This document shows, piece after piece, positions 38,923 to 47,452 of a stretch of DNA of 64,000 bases (position 1 is its first letter; each line of letters begins with the position of its first letter). The stretch spans positions 2,170,001 to 2,234,000 of the forward strand of contig NZ_CP108462.1 in the NCBI RefSeq assembly GCF_036226365.1, written 5' to 3'. Source of the stretch: Streptomyces sp. NBC_01262 (GTDB lineage Bacteria; Actinomycetota; Actinomycetes; Streptomycetales; Streptomycetaceae). The position numbers and the translations under genes are program-made. The notes under the pieces are model-generated. The model saw only the letters and a list, made by a program, of their open reading frames with translations, was not told the origin of the DNA and ran no database searches.

Positions 38923-39495
38923 ATGAGCACACAGCCCCACTCGGGCGCGCGAGCCCGCTCGTACACGGTTGACGACCCCGAAACCGCGCTGAAGTACGCG
39001 ATCCAGCACATCGAAGGCGATCGAGCGCAGATCGTCGAGGGGGTCATCCAGCAAGTGCCACCGTCGTGGGATCATGAAAAGGCCGCGGACCTGGTCCGAG
39101 AGCAGATCGGTCCGGTGTTGCATCGACTTGGCTGCATGGCCGGTTCAGGCAACCTGGATCTCCCGGGCACCAGCAACTGGTATGTACCCGACCTGGCCGT
39201 AGTGCCCCGCGACCTGGCCAAGGGCTCCGATGCCCTGCTGCCCGACCAGACCCTGCTGATCGTCGAAGTCACGTCGCAGTCCAATGGCGACACCGACCGG
39301 ATCGTGAAGCGCCGCCGATACGCGGAATTCGGCGCACCGCTGTACCTCGTGGTCGACCGCCAGGAACGGTCCTGCACCCTGTACGCCGAACCGGGCGGTC
39401 TCGGCTACACCAACGTGAACGGCCCGCACCCCTTCGGGACGCCGGTCCGGCTCCCGGCGCCGTTCGACCTGGAGCTGGACACGTCGGAGTTCTGA
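38923..39495 (+). CDS. Uma2 (DUF820) family PD-(D/E)XK nuclease-like protein
   Basis: 190 aa. ATG 38923 follows GGAGGA. The restriction-endonuclease-like core is visible: a leading RAQIVEGVIQQVPP, NWYVPDLAVVPRD (catalytic Asp region, about 90-102), LLIVEVTSQSNGDTDRIVKRRRYAEFGAPLYLVVDR (E-x-x region and lysines, about 112-147). Uma2 proteins are very abundant in Streptomyces and cyanobacteria; substrate unknown. It is divergent from the ECF41 gene. Confidence 0.82.
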   Translation: MSTQPHSGARARSYTVDDPETALKYAIQHIEGDRAQIVEGVIQQVPPSWDHEKAADLVREQIGPVLHRLGCMAGSGNLDLPGTSNWYVPDLAVVPRDLAKGSDALLPDQTLLIVEVTSQSNGDTDRIVKRRRYAEFGAPLYLVVDRQERSCTLYAEPGGLGYTNVNGPHPFGTPVRLPAPFDLELDTSEF

Positions 39496-39557
39496 CACCC
39501 ACGGCGATGTCGGATTCTCGCTAGCCTCAGCCGCCCGCAGGGCCAATGCTGGATGTC

Positions 39558-41036
39558 ATGCATGAGGACTTCGAGCGCTGCGTACGAGCCGTACAGGCCA
39601 AGGACTCCCGCTTCGACGGGTGGTTCTTCACCGCCGTGCTGACCACCCGGATCTACTGCCGCCCCGGCTGCCCGGCGATGCCGCCGAAGCCGGAGAACAT
39701 GACGTTCTACCCGAGCGCGGCCGCCGCCCAGCAGGCCGGTTTCCGGGCGTGCAAGCGCTGCCGTCCGGACGCGAGTCCCGGTTCGCCGGAGTGGAATGTG
39801 CGGGCGGACCTGGTGGCGCGGGCCATGCGGCTGATCGCCGACGGGGTGGTGGACCGGGAGGGGGTGCCGGGGCTGGCGGGGCGGCTGGGCTACAGCACGC
39901 GGCAGATCGAGCGGCAGTTGCTGGCGGAGCTGGGGGCGGGGCCGCTGGCGCTGGCGCGGGCGCAGCGCGCGCAGACGGCGCGGCTGCTGATCGAGACGAG
40001 CGGGCTGGCGATGTCGGACGTGGCCTTCGCGGCGGGGTTCGCGAGCATCCGCACGTTCAACGACACCGTGCGGGAGGTCTTCGCGCTGACACCGAGCGAG
40101 CTGCGCGTACGGGCGAAGCCGGGGCCCCGGACGCCGGTGGCCGGGTCGCTGTCGCTGCGGCTGCCGTACCGGGCGCCGCTGTGCCCGGACAACCTGTTCG
40201 GGCACCTGGCGGCGACCGGCGTGCCCGGGGTGGAGGAGTGGCGGGACGGGGCGTACCGGCGGACGCTGCGGCTGCCGCGCGGGCACGGGGTGGTGAGCCT
40301 GCGGCCGGAGGCCGACCACATCGCGTGCCGGCTGTCGCTGACGGACTGGCGGGACCTGTCGCTGGCCATCAGCCGCTGCCGGTGGCTGCTGGACCTGGAC
40401 GCGGACCCGGTGGCGGTGGACGACCAGTTGCGTACGGACCCGCTGCTGGCGCCGTACGTGGACAAGGCCCCGGGGCGGCGGGTGCCGCGCACGGTGGACG
40501 GGGCGGAGTTCGCGGTGCGGGTGGTGCTGGGGCAGCAGGTGTCGACGGCGGCGGCGCGCACGCTGGCCGGACGGCTGGTCGAGGCCCACGGTGAGGCGGT
40601 CGCCGATGCGGAGGGCGGGCTGACGCACCTGTTCCCCTCCCCCGAGGCGCTGGCCGCCCTCGATCCGGAGGCGCTGGCGATGCCGCGCAGCCGGCGCGCG
40701 ACGCTGACCGGGCTGGTGGCCGCCCTTGCGCATGACGGCATCGACCTCGGCGTGGGCGCCGACTGGGACCGGGCGCGGGAGCGGCTCGCCGCGCTGCCGG
40801 GCATCGGGCCCTGGTCGGTCGAGTCGATCGCCATGCGCGCGCTGGGTGACCCGGACGCCTTCCTCCCCTCCGATCTGGGCGTCCGCCTCGCCGCCCGCAC
40901 GCTGGGCCTGCCCGCGACCCCGGCCGCGCTCACCGCGCACGCCGCGCTCTGGCGGCCGTGGCGCGCGTACGCCGTGCAGTACCTCTGGGCGACCGGCGAC
41001 CACCCGATCAACCTCCTTCCCACGAACGGAAACTGA
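39558..41036 (+). CDS. alkA: AlkA-type DNA-3-methyladenine glycosylase with N-terminal Ada/AraC domains
   Basis: 492 aa fusion. An Ada metal-binding domain is at about 1-70 (TTRIYCRPGCP and FRACKRCRPDASPG supply the four zinc cysteines; the first can accept a methyl from phosphotriesters). An AraC HTH is at about 80-165 (LAGRLGYSTRQIERQLLAELGAGPLALARAQR, MSDVAFAAGFASIRTFND). The AlkA N-domain is at 185-280, and the HhH-GPD glycosylase at about 300-485 has LPGIGPWSVESIAMRALGDPDAFLPSDLG, where the last Asp is catalytic. It is probably both an adaptive-response activator and a repair enzyme. The start 39558 follows homologues; ATG 39546 is also possible. It is followed by ogt at 3 nt. Confidence 0.93.
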   Translation: MHEDFERCVRAVQAKDSRFDGWFFTAVLTTRIYCRPGCPAMPPKPENMTFYPSAAAAQQAGFRACKRCRPDASPGSPEWNVRADLVARAMRLIADGVVDREGVPGLAGRLGYSTRQIERQLLAELGAGPLALARAQRAQTARLLIETSGLAMSDVAFAAGFASIRTFNDTVREVFALTPSELRVRAKPGPRTPVAGSLSLRLPYRAPLCPDNLFGHLAATGVPGVEEWRDGAYRRTLRLPRGHGVVSLRPEADHIACRLSLTDWRDLSLAISRCRWLLDLDADPVAVDDQLRTDPLLAPYVDKAPGRRVPRTVDGAEFAVRVVLGQQVSTAAARTLAGRLVEAHGEAVADAEGGLTHLFPSPEALAALDPEALAMPRSRRATLTGLVAALAHDGIDLGVGADWDRARERLAALPGIGPWSVESIAMRALGDPDAFLPSDLGVRLAARTLGLPATPAALTAHAALWRPWRAYAVQYLWATGDHPINLLPTNGN

Positions 41037-41039
41037 GAC

Positions 41040-41549
41040 ATGCGCACGCACACCGTCACCGACAGCCCGCTCGGGCCGCTGACCCTGGTCGCCGAGGACG
41101 AGGCGCTGGCCGGGCTGTACATGACCGGGCAGCGCCACCGCCCGCCCGAGGAGACCTTCGGGGAGCGCGATCCCTCACGTCCGGTCTTCGGCCGGGTCGC
41201 CGAAGAGCTGGAGGCTTATTTCACAGGTGAGTTGACGGAATTCGGCATTCCGCTCGCGCTGCACGGCACGCCCTTCCAGCGGCGCGTCTGGGAACAGCTC
41301 CGGGGGATCCCGTACGGCTGCGTGATCTCCTACGGACAGCTCGCCGAGCGCCTCGGGCAGCCGGGCGCCTCGCGCGCGGTCGGCCTGGCCAACGGGCGTA
41401 ATCCGGTGGGGATCGTCGTGCCGTGCCATCGCGTCGTCGGCTCGACCGGGAGCCTGACCGGGTACGGCGGCGGGCTGGAGCGCAAGCGTCACCTCCTGGA
41501 CTTCGAGCGGGGGCTGCGCGAGCCGCGCGGGCTGGCATCTCATATGTGA
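41040..41549 (+). CDS. ogt: methylated-DNA-[protein]-cysteine S-methyltransferase
   Basis: 169 aa. The suicide alkyl-acceptor cysteine lies in VGIVVPCHRVVGSTGSLTGYGGGLERK (C about 125), preceded by the HTH-like segment YGCVISYGQLAERLGQPGASRAVGLANGRNP. It repairs O6-methylguanine by irreversible transfer. The gene begins 3 nt after alkA, so the two are co-expressed for alkylation repair. The gene end overlaps the palindrome that precedes the HTH-MurA gene. Confidence 0.94.
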   Translation: MRTHTVTDSPLGPLTLVAEDEALAGLYMTGQRHRPPEETFGERDPSRPVFGRVAEELEAYFTGELTEFGIPLALHGTPFQRRVWEQLRGIPYGCVISYGQLAERLGQPGASRAVGLANGRNPVGIVVPCHRVVGSTGSLTGYGGGLERKRHLLDFERGLREPRGLASHM

Positions 41550-41552
41550 GAT
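41537..41552. promoter_or_regulatory. inverted repeat before HTH-MurA gene
   Basis: ATCTCATATGTGAGAT has 7 of 8 symmetric positions and spans the ogt stop codon, 11 bp before the MurA-like start. It may be an operator for the HTH domain of the downstream protein. Confidence 0.45.
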
Positions 41553-41563
41553 AGTCTCGCCCC

Positions 41564-43093
41564 ATGGGAGACGACTACCTCGCCCGTATCGGCAAACTCA
41601 TCCGTGACGCCCGCCAGCACCGCGGCTGGACCCAGTCGCAGCTCGCGGACGCGCTCGGCACAAGCCAGAGCGCGGTGAACCGCATTGAACGCGGTAATCA
41701 GAACATCAGCCTTGAGATGATCGCCCGAATCGGTGAAGCGCTGGACAGCGAGATCGTCTCCCTGGGCTATGCGGGCCCCATGCACCTGCGCGTGGTCGGC
41801 GGGCGCAGGCTGTCCGGCAGCATCGATGTCAAGACCAGCAAGAACGCCTGCGTCGCCCTGCTCTGCGCATCGCTGCTCAACGCGGGACGTACGACGCTGC
41901 GCAGGGTCGCCCGGATCGAGGAGGTCTACCGGATCCTGGAGGTGCTGGCCAGCATCGGGGTCCGGGCGCGCTGGATCAACGACGGCAACGACCTGGAGAT
42001 CGTGCCGCCCGCCACCCTGGACCTGGACTCCATGGACACCGAGGCCGCGCGTCGCACGCGCAGCGTCATCATGTTCCTCGGCCCGCTGATGCACCGCACC
42101 AGCCAGTTCCGGCTGCCGTACGCGGGCGGCTGCGACCTCGGCACGCGCACCGTGCAGCCGCACATGACGGCGCTGCGCCACTTCGGCCTGGAGGTCACCG
42201 CCACCACCGGCGTCTACCACGCCCAGGTGCGCCGCGCGGTGTCGCCGACCCGGCCGATCGTGCTGACCGAGCGCGGGGACACGGTCACCGAGAACGCGCT
42301 GCTGGCCGCCGCCCGGCACGACGGGGTCAGCGTCATCCGCAATGCCAGCTCCAACTACATGGTCCAGGACCTGTGCTTCTTCCTGGAGCAGCTCGGGGTG
42401 AAGGTCGAGGGCATCGGCACCACGACGCTGACCGTGCACGGCGTCCCGTACATCGACCGCGATGTGGACTACGCGCCGTCGGAGGACCCGGTGGAGGCGA
42501 TGAGCCTGCTCGCCGCCGCCGTGGTGACCGAGTCCGAACTGACCATCCGCCGCGTCCCCGTCGAGTTCCTGGAGATCGAGCTCGCGGTGCTGGAGGAGAT
42601 GGGCCTGGACCACGAGCGCTCCCCCGAGTACCCGGCCGACAACGGCCGCACCCGGCTGATCGATCTGACCGTGCGCCCCTCCAAGCTGCGCTCCCCCATC
42701 GACAAGATCCACCCGATGCCCTTCCCCGGCCTCAACATCGACAACGTGCCCTTCTTCGCCGCCATCGCCGCCACCGCCCAGGGCTCGACCCTCATCCACG
42801 ACTGGGTCTACGACAACCGGGCGATCTACCTCACCGAGCTCACCCGGCTCGGCGCCGACGTCAAGCTCCTCGACCCCCACCGCGTCCTGGTCGAGGGCCC
42901 GACCCGCTGGCGCTCCGCCGAGATGATGTGCCCGCCCGCGCTGCGGCCCGCCGTGGTCGTGCTGCTGGCGATGCTCGCGGCGGAGGGGACGAGCGTGCTG
43001 CGCAACGTCTATGTCATCAACCGGGGTTACGAGGACCTGGCGGACCGGCTGAACTCGATCGGCGCCCGCATCGAGACCTTCCGCGACATCTGA
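41564..43093 (+). CDS. HTH-XRE / UDP-GlcNAc enolpyruvyl transferase (MurA-like) fusion
   Basis: 509 aa. Residues 1-65 are an XRE helix-turn-helix (LIRDARQHRGWTQSQLADALGTSQSAVNRIERGNQNISLEMI). Residues 72-505 are an EPSP-synthase-fold MurA domain: LRVVGGRRLSGSIDVKTSKNACVALL (cf. G-x-K-N of MurA), and the active-site loop FRLPYAGGCDLGTRTVQPH containing a cysteine in the position of MurA Cys115. It may add enolpyruvate to a UDP-amino sugar and also bind DNA. A S. coelicolor counterpart, SCO5998, is annotated as a second MurA. It follows ogt by 14 bp. Confidence 0.85.
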   Translation: MGDDYLARIGKLIRDARQHRGWTQSQLADALGTSQSAVNRIERGNQNISLEMIARIGEALDSEIVSLGYAGPMHLRVVGGRRLSGSIDVKTSKNACVALLCASLLNAGRTTLRRVARIEEVYRILEVLASIGVRARWINDGNDLEIVPPATLDLDSMDTEAARRTRSVIMFLGPLMHRTSQFRLPYAGGCDLGTRTVQPHMTALRHFGLEVTATTGVYHAQVRRAVSPTRPIVLTERGDTVTENALLAAARHDGVSVIRNASSNYMVQDLCFFLEQLGVKVEGIGTTTLTVHGVPYIDRDVDYAPSEDPVEAMSLLAAAVVTESELTIRRVPVEFLEIELAVLEEMGLDHERSPEYPADNGRTRLIDLTVRPSKLRSPIDKIHPMPFPGLNIDNVPFFAAIAATAQGSTLIHDWVYDNRAIYLTELTRLGADVKLLDPHRVLVEGPTRWRSAEMMCPPALRPAVVVLLAMLAAEGTSVLRNVYVINRGYEDLADRLNSIGARIETFRDI

Positions 43094-43215
43094 ACAGCTT
43101 CCCGTCGCACCCTGTCTGACCTGCACGAAGACGGGCCTGGAGAGGGCGCGACGGCACCTGTGGGACTTCTCTGGGACTTTGCGTCAGCGCCGAGCTGCGC
43201 CCGGCCCAGCGCGGG

Positions 43216-43980
43216 CTACTCGAAGACCGCGTCGATCGCGGCACTGCCGCGTGCGCCCGCACGGGGCAGGAAGTGCGCGTACTTCCGAAGTGTGAACCCC
43301 GGGTCCGAGTGCCCGAGCCGCCAGGCCAGGGACACGACCGACTCGCCGGCCTCCAACTGCTCGGAGGCATAGAAGTGGCGCAAGTCATGGTAACCGTGCT
43401 CTCGAGACGGCTCCCACACACGGGCCCCGTCCAGAGCGCTCTCCTCCAGCGTGGCGATTACCCCAGCCTCGGCCAGGGCCGGCTTCCGGACGTAGGAGTT
43501 GAAGTAGTTCCGGTTGATCGCCTTCCGCTGGCGCCCCGTCGCCAGGAGGCTGTACGTCCTCGGCTGACGGTGCTTCGCTTCCACTGGCGTCTCCGGAGGA
43601 CGCGGATCGTCCCACTGCAGGGTGACCGGCACCGGCGCGAAGTGCTCCACGTGCTGCCGCAGGGTCCGGGCCACGCTGGAGGGCAGAGGCACGTCGCGGA
43701 CCTTGCGCCCCTTGGGAAGCGCGAAGCACAGCTTCGTCCTGACCATCATGACCTGACGCCGGACATGGACGACTTCGTCGGCGAAGTCGATATCGTCCAG
43801 GCACAGGCCGAGCGCCTCTCCTTGCCGGAGTCCGAGGCCCGCACCTATCTCGACAAGGACCCGGTAGTGCTCTGGCACAGCCGCGCGCACGGCCGGCACG
43901 CGCTCCGGCAGCCACGCCTCGACCCGGCCTGGCGCGGCTACTGGAGGGCGGACCGTACTTGCCTGGCCCCGGTGGCGCAA
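43216..43980 (-). pseudogene. 5'-truncated tyrosine recombinase (integrase) relic
   Basis: 254 aa remain of a protein normally about 400 aa. The whole catalytic domain is present: GAGLGLRQGEALGLCLDDID (first Arg), YHDLRHFYASEQL (H-x-L-R), GHSDPGFTLRKYAHF (His and nucleophilic Tyr). The N-terminal DNA-arm and core-binding domains are missing; the remaining frame starts only 7 nt after the slipin stop. It resembles integrases of Streptomyces integrative conjugative elements (pSAM2/SLP1 type). Without the core-binding domain it is unlikely to integrate DNA, so it marks an old element. Confidence 0.8.
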
Positions 43981-43987
43981 GCGGTGC

Positions 43988-44842
43988 TCATCGCACGGTC
44001 TCGGTCGCGCCGTTCGGCACGGCTGCGGGGATCGTCGTGGTGAGGTCGACGGGCGGTGCGGGGGCTGCGGCCGCTGTCGCTTCCCGGGCGAGGAATGAGC
44101 CGAGTTCGCCGATGGTGCTCATCAGGGGGGCGGGGAAGACGACGGTAGTGTTCTTGTCGACGCCGATCTCCACCAGGCTCTGCAGGTTGCGCAGTTGCAG
44201 GGCCAGCGGGTGGGCCATCATCGTGTCCGAGGCATCGCCGAGCGCGGCAGCGGCGAGGGACTCGCCCTCGGCGTTGATGATCTTGGCGCGCTTTTCCCGC
44301 TCCGCCTCGGCCTGGCGGGCCATCGCCCGCTTCATGCTGTCGGGCAGCTGGATGTCCTTGAGCTCGACCAGGGTGACCTGGACGCCCCATTCGGCGGTCG
44401 TGACATCGAGGATCTCGCGGATGTCCAGGTTGATCCGGTCGGTCTCGGACAGCGTCTCGTCGAGGGTGTGCTGGCCCACGACCTTCCGCAGGGTGGTCTG
44501 GGCGATCTGGTTGATCGCCGCGCTCACGTTCTCGATCGCGATCACCGACTTCACCGCGTCGACCACCCGGAAGTAGGCGACCGCCGACACATCGACGCTG
44601 ACGTTGTCCCGGGTGATGATTCCCTGGGACTGGATCGGCATCGTGACGACCCGCAGCGACACCCGGTGCAGGACATCGACGACCGGGATGATGAAACGCA
44701 GGCCGGGGGACCGCGTTCCGACCAGTCGGCCGAAGCGGAACAGCACACCTTGCTCGTACTGCTTGACGACCTTCACGGCCATGGCGAGCGCCACCAGAGC
44801 CAGGAGGACGACGATGACCAGAAGGAAAATCAGAACTCCCAT
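43988..44842 (-). CDS. slipin / SPFH (band 7) membrane protein
   Basis: 284 aa. ATG 44842 follows GGAGGA. The N-terminal helix (about 2-25; VLIFLLVIVVLLALVALAMAV) leads to the stomatin core VKQYEQGVLFRFGRLVGTRSPGLRFIIPVVD (about 26-60) and the Band 7 domain with TRDNVSVDVSAVAYFRV and RKVVGQHTLDETLSETDRIN. A coiled coil follows (MKRAMARQAEAEREKRAKIINAEGE, about 190-215). Slipins form oligomeric membrane scaffolds, often with an NfeD protease partner, which is absent here. Its C-terminus abuts the integrase relic, suggesting a rearrangement junction. Confidence 0.9.
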   Translation of the reverse strand: MGVLIFLLVIVVLLALVALAMAVKVVKQYEQGVLFRFGRLVGTRSPGLRFIIPVVDVLHRVSLRVVTMPIQSQGIITRDNVSVDVSAVAYFRVVDAVKSVIAIENVSAAINQIAQTTLRKVVGQHTLDETLSETDRINLDIREILDVTTAEWGVQVTLVELKDIQLPDSMKRAMARQAEAEREKRAKIINAEGESLAAAALGDASDTMMAHPLALQLRNLQSLVEIGVDKNTTVVFPAPLMSTIGELGSFLAREATAAAAPAPPVDLTTTIPAAVPNGATETVR

Positions 44843-45155
44843 TGCGTTGCTCCTCCGAATGATGAGGACCACGTCGTTCCTGCCCGAAGTCCCGGGGAAT
44901 GTGTCGGCACAGAGCGGGTGACGCCACGGGGCTCCGGGCACCTGGTTGTGTGCTCGCGGCCCGTCGCGAGGTCCGCGTACCCACCGGAACGGTTCGAGGA
45001 CCGCGCGCCCTGCCGTGCATCCAGCATCACGTGACGCGAACGCGCGCGGCAGGGGCCGAACGGCCCGCGGGGGCGGCCAAAGTGAGCATGCATGGAAACC
45101 TTTGGCCCTTGCCTGGGTACGACATGGCCGCACACCATTCGCAGGGGGCGGCTGC
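44843..45155. other. intergenic region upstream of slipin
   Basis: No gene recognised. An inverted repeat GGCCAAAG/CTTTGGCC (45075-45082 and 45100-45107) lies downstream of the reductase relic on the minus strand and may be its old terminator. The frames open on the plus strand have no recognisable domains. Confidence 0.5.
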
Positions 45156-45326
45156 TCACCCCGTCTCCAGCCAGCTCACCCGGCTCATCATCAACACCTG
45201 GACCAGCAGGACGAACCCGCCGGCTATGCCGGTGATCCGGCCGGCCGCGGTGAGCATCCCGGCCAGGTCAATGATCGATGCGGCCGGGGTGTTGAACCAC
45301 CACAGCGCGACGCTGGCGGCCAGCAT
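45156..45326 (-). pseudogene. N-terminal fragment of a ferric-reductase-like oxidoreductase
   Basis: About 56 aa from ATG 45326: ASVALWWFNTPAASIIDLAGM followed by LTAAGRITGIAGGFVLLVQVLMMSRVSWLE, then TGA. This matches the first one to two membrane helices of ferric-reductase/ferredoxin-reductase family proteins, normally about 440 aa. The FAD and NAD domains are missing. Recognition is by eye from a short hydrophobic segment. Confidence 0.5.
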
Positions 45327-45440
45327 CGACCAGAAGCCCGTGGATCACGAGGAAACAGGCCGCATGTCTGCTGGTCACCCGATCGGGTGACCCCACCCGT
45401 TGAACGGGCGGGGCCATCGGCTTGGCTGGTCAGCCAGTGC

Positions 45441-45493
45441 GGAGGATACGAGATTCGAACTCGTGAGGGGTTGCTACCAACACGCTTTCCAAA
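45441..45493 (-). other. 3' half of tRNA-Ser(GGA), probable attachment-site scar
   Basis: On the minus strand the segment runs from the anticodon loop (TTTGGAAAG, anticodon GGA) through the long variable arm (GTTG/CAAC stem) and T-arm (ACGAG TTCGAAT CTCGT) to the acceptor end ATCCTCC. The upstream DNA cannot form the D-arm, the 5' acceptor strand or the 5' anticodon stem, so it is not a working tRNA. Such 3' halves are left at the far end of elements integrated into tRNA genes. The orientation places an element to the right, with the intact tRNA beyond the window. Confidence 0.75.
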
Positions 45494-45931
45494 TGTTCGT
45501 CCGGCTGTTCGGCAACGCCCGTCAGCGTCCCGACCTGCTGTTGTGCGCTTCGACAGGCACCCTGTGGACGCCCACGAACGAGGCTGGATGCAACCCAAAC
45601 TGCAACCCTCTTGCTGGCGCGGTCCTCGACTGTCACCTTCGCTGGCAACCCAGATCGCGGCCTCCGCCGAGGGCCTGTATCTCGATCTGTGGGGCCGGAC
45701 ACGGCTGGAACTGGACCCACACCAGCGGCACTGATCGATCAACTCGCCGCCGACGCGTCGGCAGACTGATCGAACCACGCCCGCGTTCGCCCCGCCCATC
45801 GCCTTTGACGCGACGCACCGCCGCCGCGCCCGCCTAGATTGCGGAACACGTGGATCCACCCTGAACCCTTGCAAGAGGTGTCCGGGGCCGTGCCGATCCA
45901 GTGGATCCCGTTCCCAGGTCAAGTCGGCGGC
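45494..45931. other. gene-free spacer right of the att scar
   Basis: No convincing gene. The sequence contains ATGCAACCC and AACTGCAACCC repeats (about 45589-45608) and a GGATCCAC/GTGGATCC inverted repeat (about 45851 and 45901). The frames that are open here arise from antisense reading of the tRNA fragment and flanks. It precedes the 3' end of the Ehr-like operon. Confidence 0.4.
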
Positions 45932-47449
45932 TCACAGGTCATTTCCGGCGTAGGAGAGGTTGAAGCTTTTGTTGACCAGGGGGAAGTCGGGGACGATCGT
46001 GTCGGCCAGGGCGACCGGCAGGGCGGGCCAGTTGAAGAAGGACGGGTCGGCGGGCTTGACCCGGCTCAGGGTGCCGTCGGGGCCGAGTTCGATGCGGGTG
46101 GTGATGGTGCCGCGCCAGCCTTCGACGATGCCGACGCCGGATCCTGGGACCTTTTGGCCGTGTTGTGGTGGCCAGACGCTGGTGGTTCCGGGTGCCAGGC
46201 CGTCGGCGAGGTGCTCGATGAGGGTGAGGGAGGCGTCGATCTCCTCGGCCCGGACCAGGAAGCGGGCCAGGACGTCGCCGCTGGTGTGGACGGGGACGGT
46301 CAGCGTGTCGCCGTATTCGTGGAAGGGATGGGACCCCCGGGCGTCGACGGGCAGGCCGCTGGCGCGTGCGACGTAGCCGAGGCAGCCCAGGTCATGGGCG
46401 GCGTCCGCGCCGAGCCGGGCGGTTCCGGTGAACCGGTCGCGGACCGTGCTGTGGCCCAGCGCCAGCGCGGTGATCTCGCGGATGTCGTTGCCGATGGCCC
46501 GCATGTGGTTGGCGTCGGGTACCGAGCGGAGTGCGGCGCCGCCGGGGATGACGCCGCCGCGCAGCAGCCGGTGCCCGGTGGTGTCCTCGTTGAGGCGCAG
46601 CAGTTGCTCGCGGATGCGCATCGCGTGGGCGTTGAGGATGCTGTGGCCGACGTCGTTGCACAGTGCGCCGATGTCGGTGATGTGGTTGTAGAGCCGCTCG
46701 AGTTCCAGCAGCAGGGCGCGGGCGCGGCGGGCGTCGTCGGGGACGGACGTGCCGGTGGCCTCCTCGACAGCCAGGCAGTAGGCGAGAGCGTGGCCGACGG
46801 CCGTGTCGCCGCTGATGCGTTCGGCCAGCGGCAGTCCGCGCTCGATGGTGCGGCCTTCGAAGAGTTTTTCCACACCCTTGTGGACGAACCAGAGGCGGGC
46901 CTTGAGTTTGAGGATGGTCTCGCCGACGACGGAGAAGCGGAAGTGGCCGGGTTCGATGAGGCCGGCGTGGACGGGGCCGACGGGGATTTCGTAGACGCCG
47001 TCGCCCTCGACCGCCAGGAAGGGGTAGGGGCCTTCGGGTTCGGCGAAGGCGGGCGGGGACCCGGCGTCGGGGCGCATGGGGTACCAGCCGCGTGGCCAGT
47101 GGAAGTGGCTGACCAGGCGGCGTGGTATCGGGTGGTCCAGGGGGACGATGCCGTGCAGGTCGTGCATCTCGCGTTCGAACCGGCCGCCGGGGAAGGACAG
47201 ATGGGCGATGGTGGGCACCTGCGGGGTGTCCGGGTCGACGCGGACGTGGAGTTCGACGCGGGAGTCCGGTGGGCCGGCCATGAAGAGGTAGACCACCCGC
47301 ACGACGCGGCCGCCCGGGGCGTCGGCGCTGTCGTGGTGGGCGGCGACCAGGGCTAGGCGGTGGCCGTCGTGGAGCAGGCGTTCAGTCCGGGACGGCAGGT
47401 CGGCGGCGTCGATATCGACGAGCGTCCGGCCGGTGGGCTGCGGGTCCAT
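45932..47449 (-). CDS. NuoCD/HyfG-like large subunit without NiFe ligands (Ehr-type)
   Basis: 505 aa. The NuoC-like region is at 1-130 (FPGGRFEREMHDLHGIVPLDHP) and the NuoD/hydrogenase large-subunit fold at 150-505 (IPVGPVHAGLIEPGHFRFSVVGE, RISGDTAVGHALAYCLAVEEATG). In NiFe hydrogenases the first cysteine pair lies in a R-x-C-G-x-C motif; here the same place reads RISGDTAVGH, as in complex I. The C-terminal CxxC is replaced by IVPDFPLVNKSFNLSY. The protein therefore cannot hold a NiFe centre. It should form the peripheral arm next to the NuoB-like subunit. It is the last gene of the six-gene operon, starting 3 nt after the previous stop. Confidence 0.85.
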   Translation of the reverse strand: MDPQPTGRTLVDIDAADLPSRTERLLHDGHRLALVAAHHDSADAPGGRVVRVVYLFMAGPPDSRVELHVRVDPDTPQVPTIAHLSFPGGRFEREMHDLHGIVPLDHPIPRRLVSHFHWPRGWYPMRPDAGSPPAFAEPEGPYPFLAVEGDGVYEIPVGPVHAGLIEPGHFRFSVVGETILKLKARLWFVHKGVEKLFEGRTIERGLPLAERISGDTAVGHALAYCLAVEEATGTSVPDDARRARALLLELERLYNHITDIGALCNDVGHSILNAHAMRIREQLLRLNEDTTGHRLLRGGVIPGGAALRSVPDANHMRAIGNDIREITALALGHSTVRDRFTGTARLGADAAHDLGCLGYVARASGLPVDARGSHPFHEYGDTLTVPVHTSGDVLARFLVRAEEIDASLTLIEHLADGLAPGTTSVWPPQHGQKVPGSGVGIVEGWRGTITTRIELGPDGTLSRVKPADPSFFNWPALPVALADTIVPDFPLVNKSFNLSYAGNDL

Positions 47450-47452
47450 GGG

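Noticed and set aside
44946..45734. Long plus-strand frame containing YEIRTREGLLPTRFPNV
   Set aside because: That string is the antisense translation of the tRNA-Ser fragment, a known artefact, and the frame has no ribosome site or domain.
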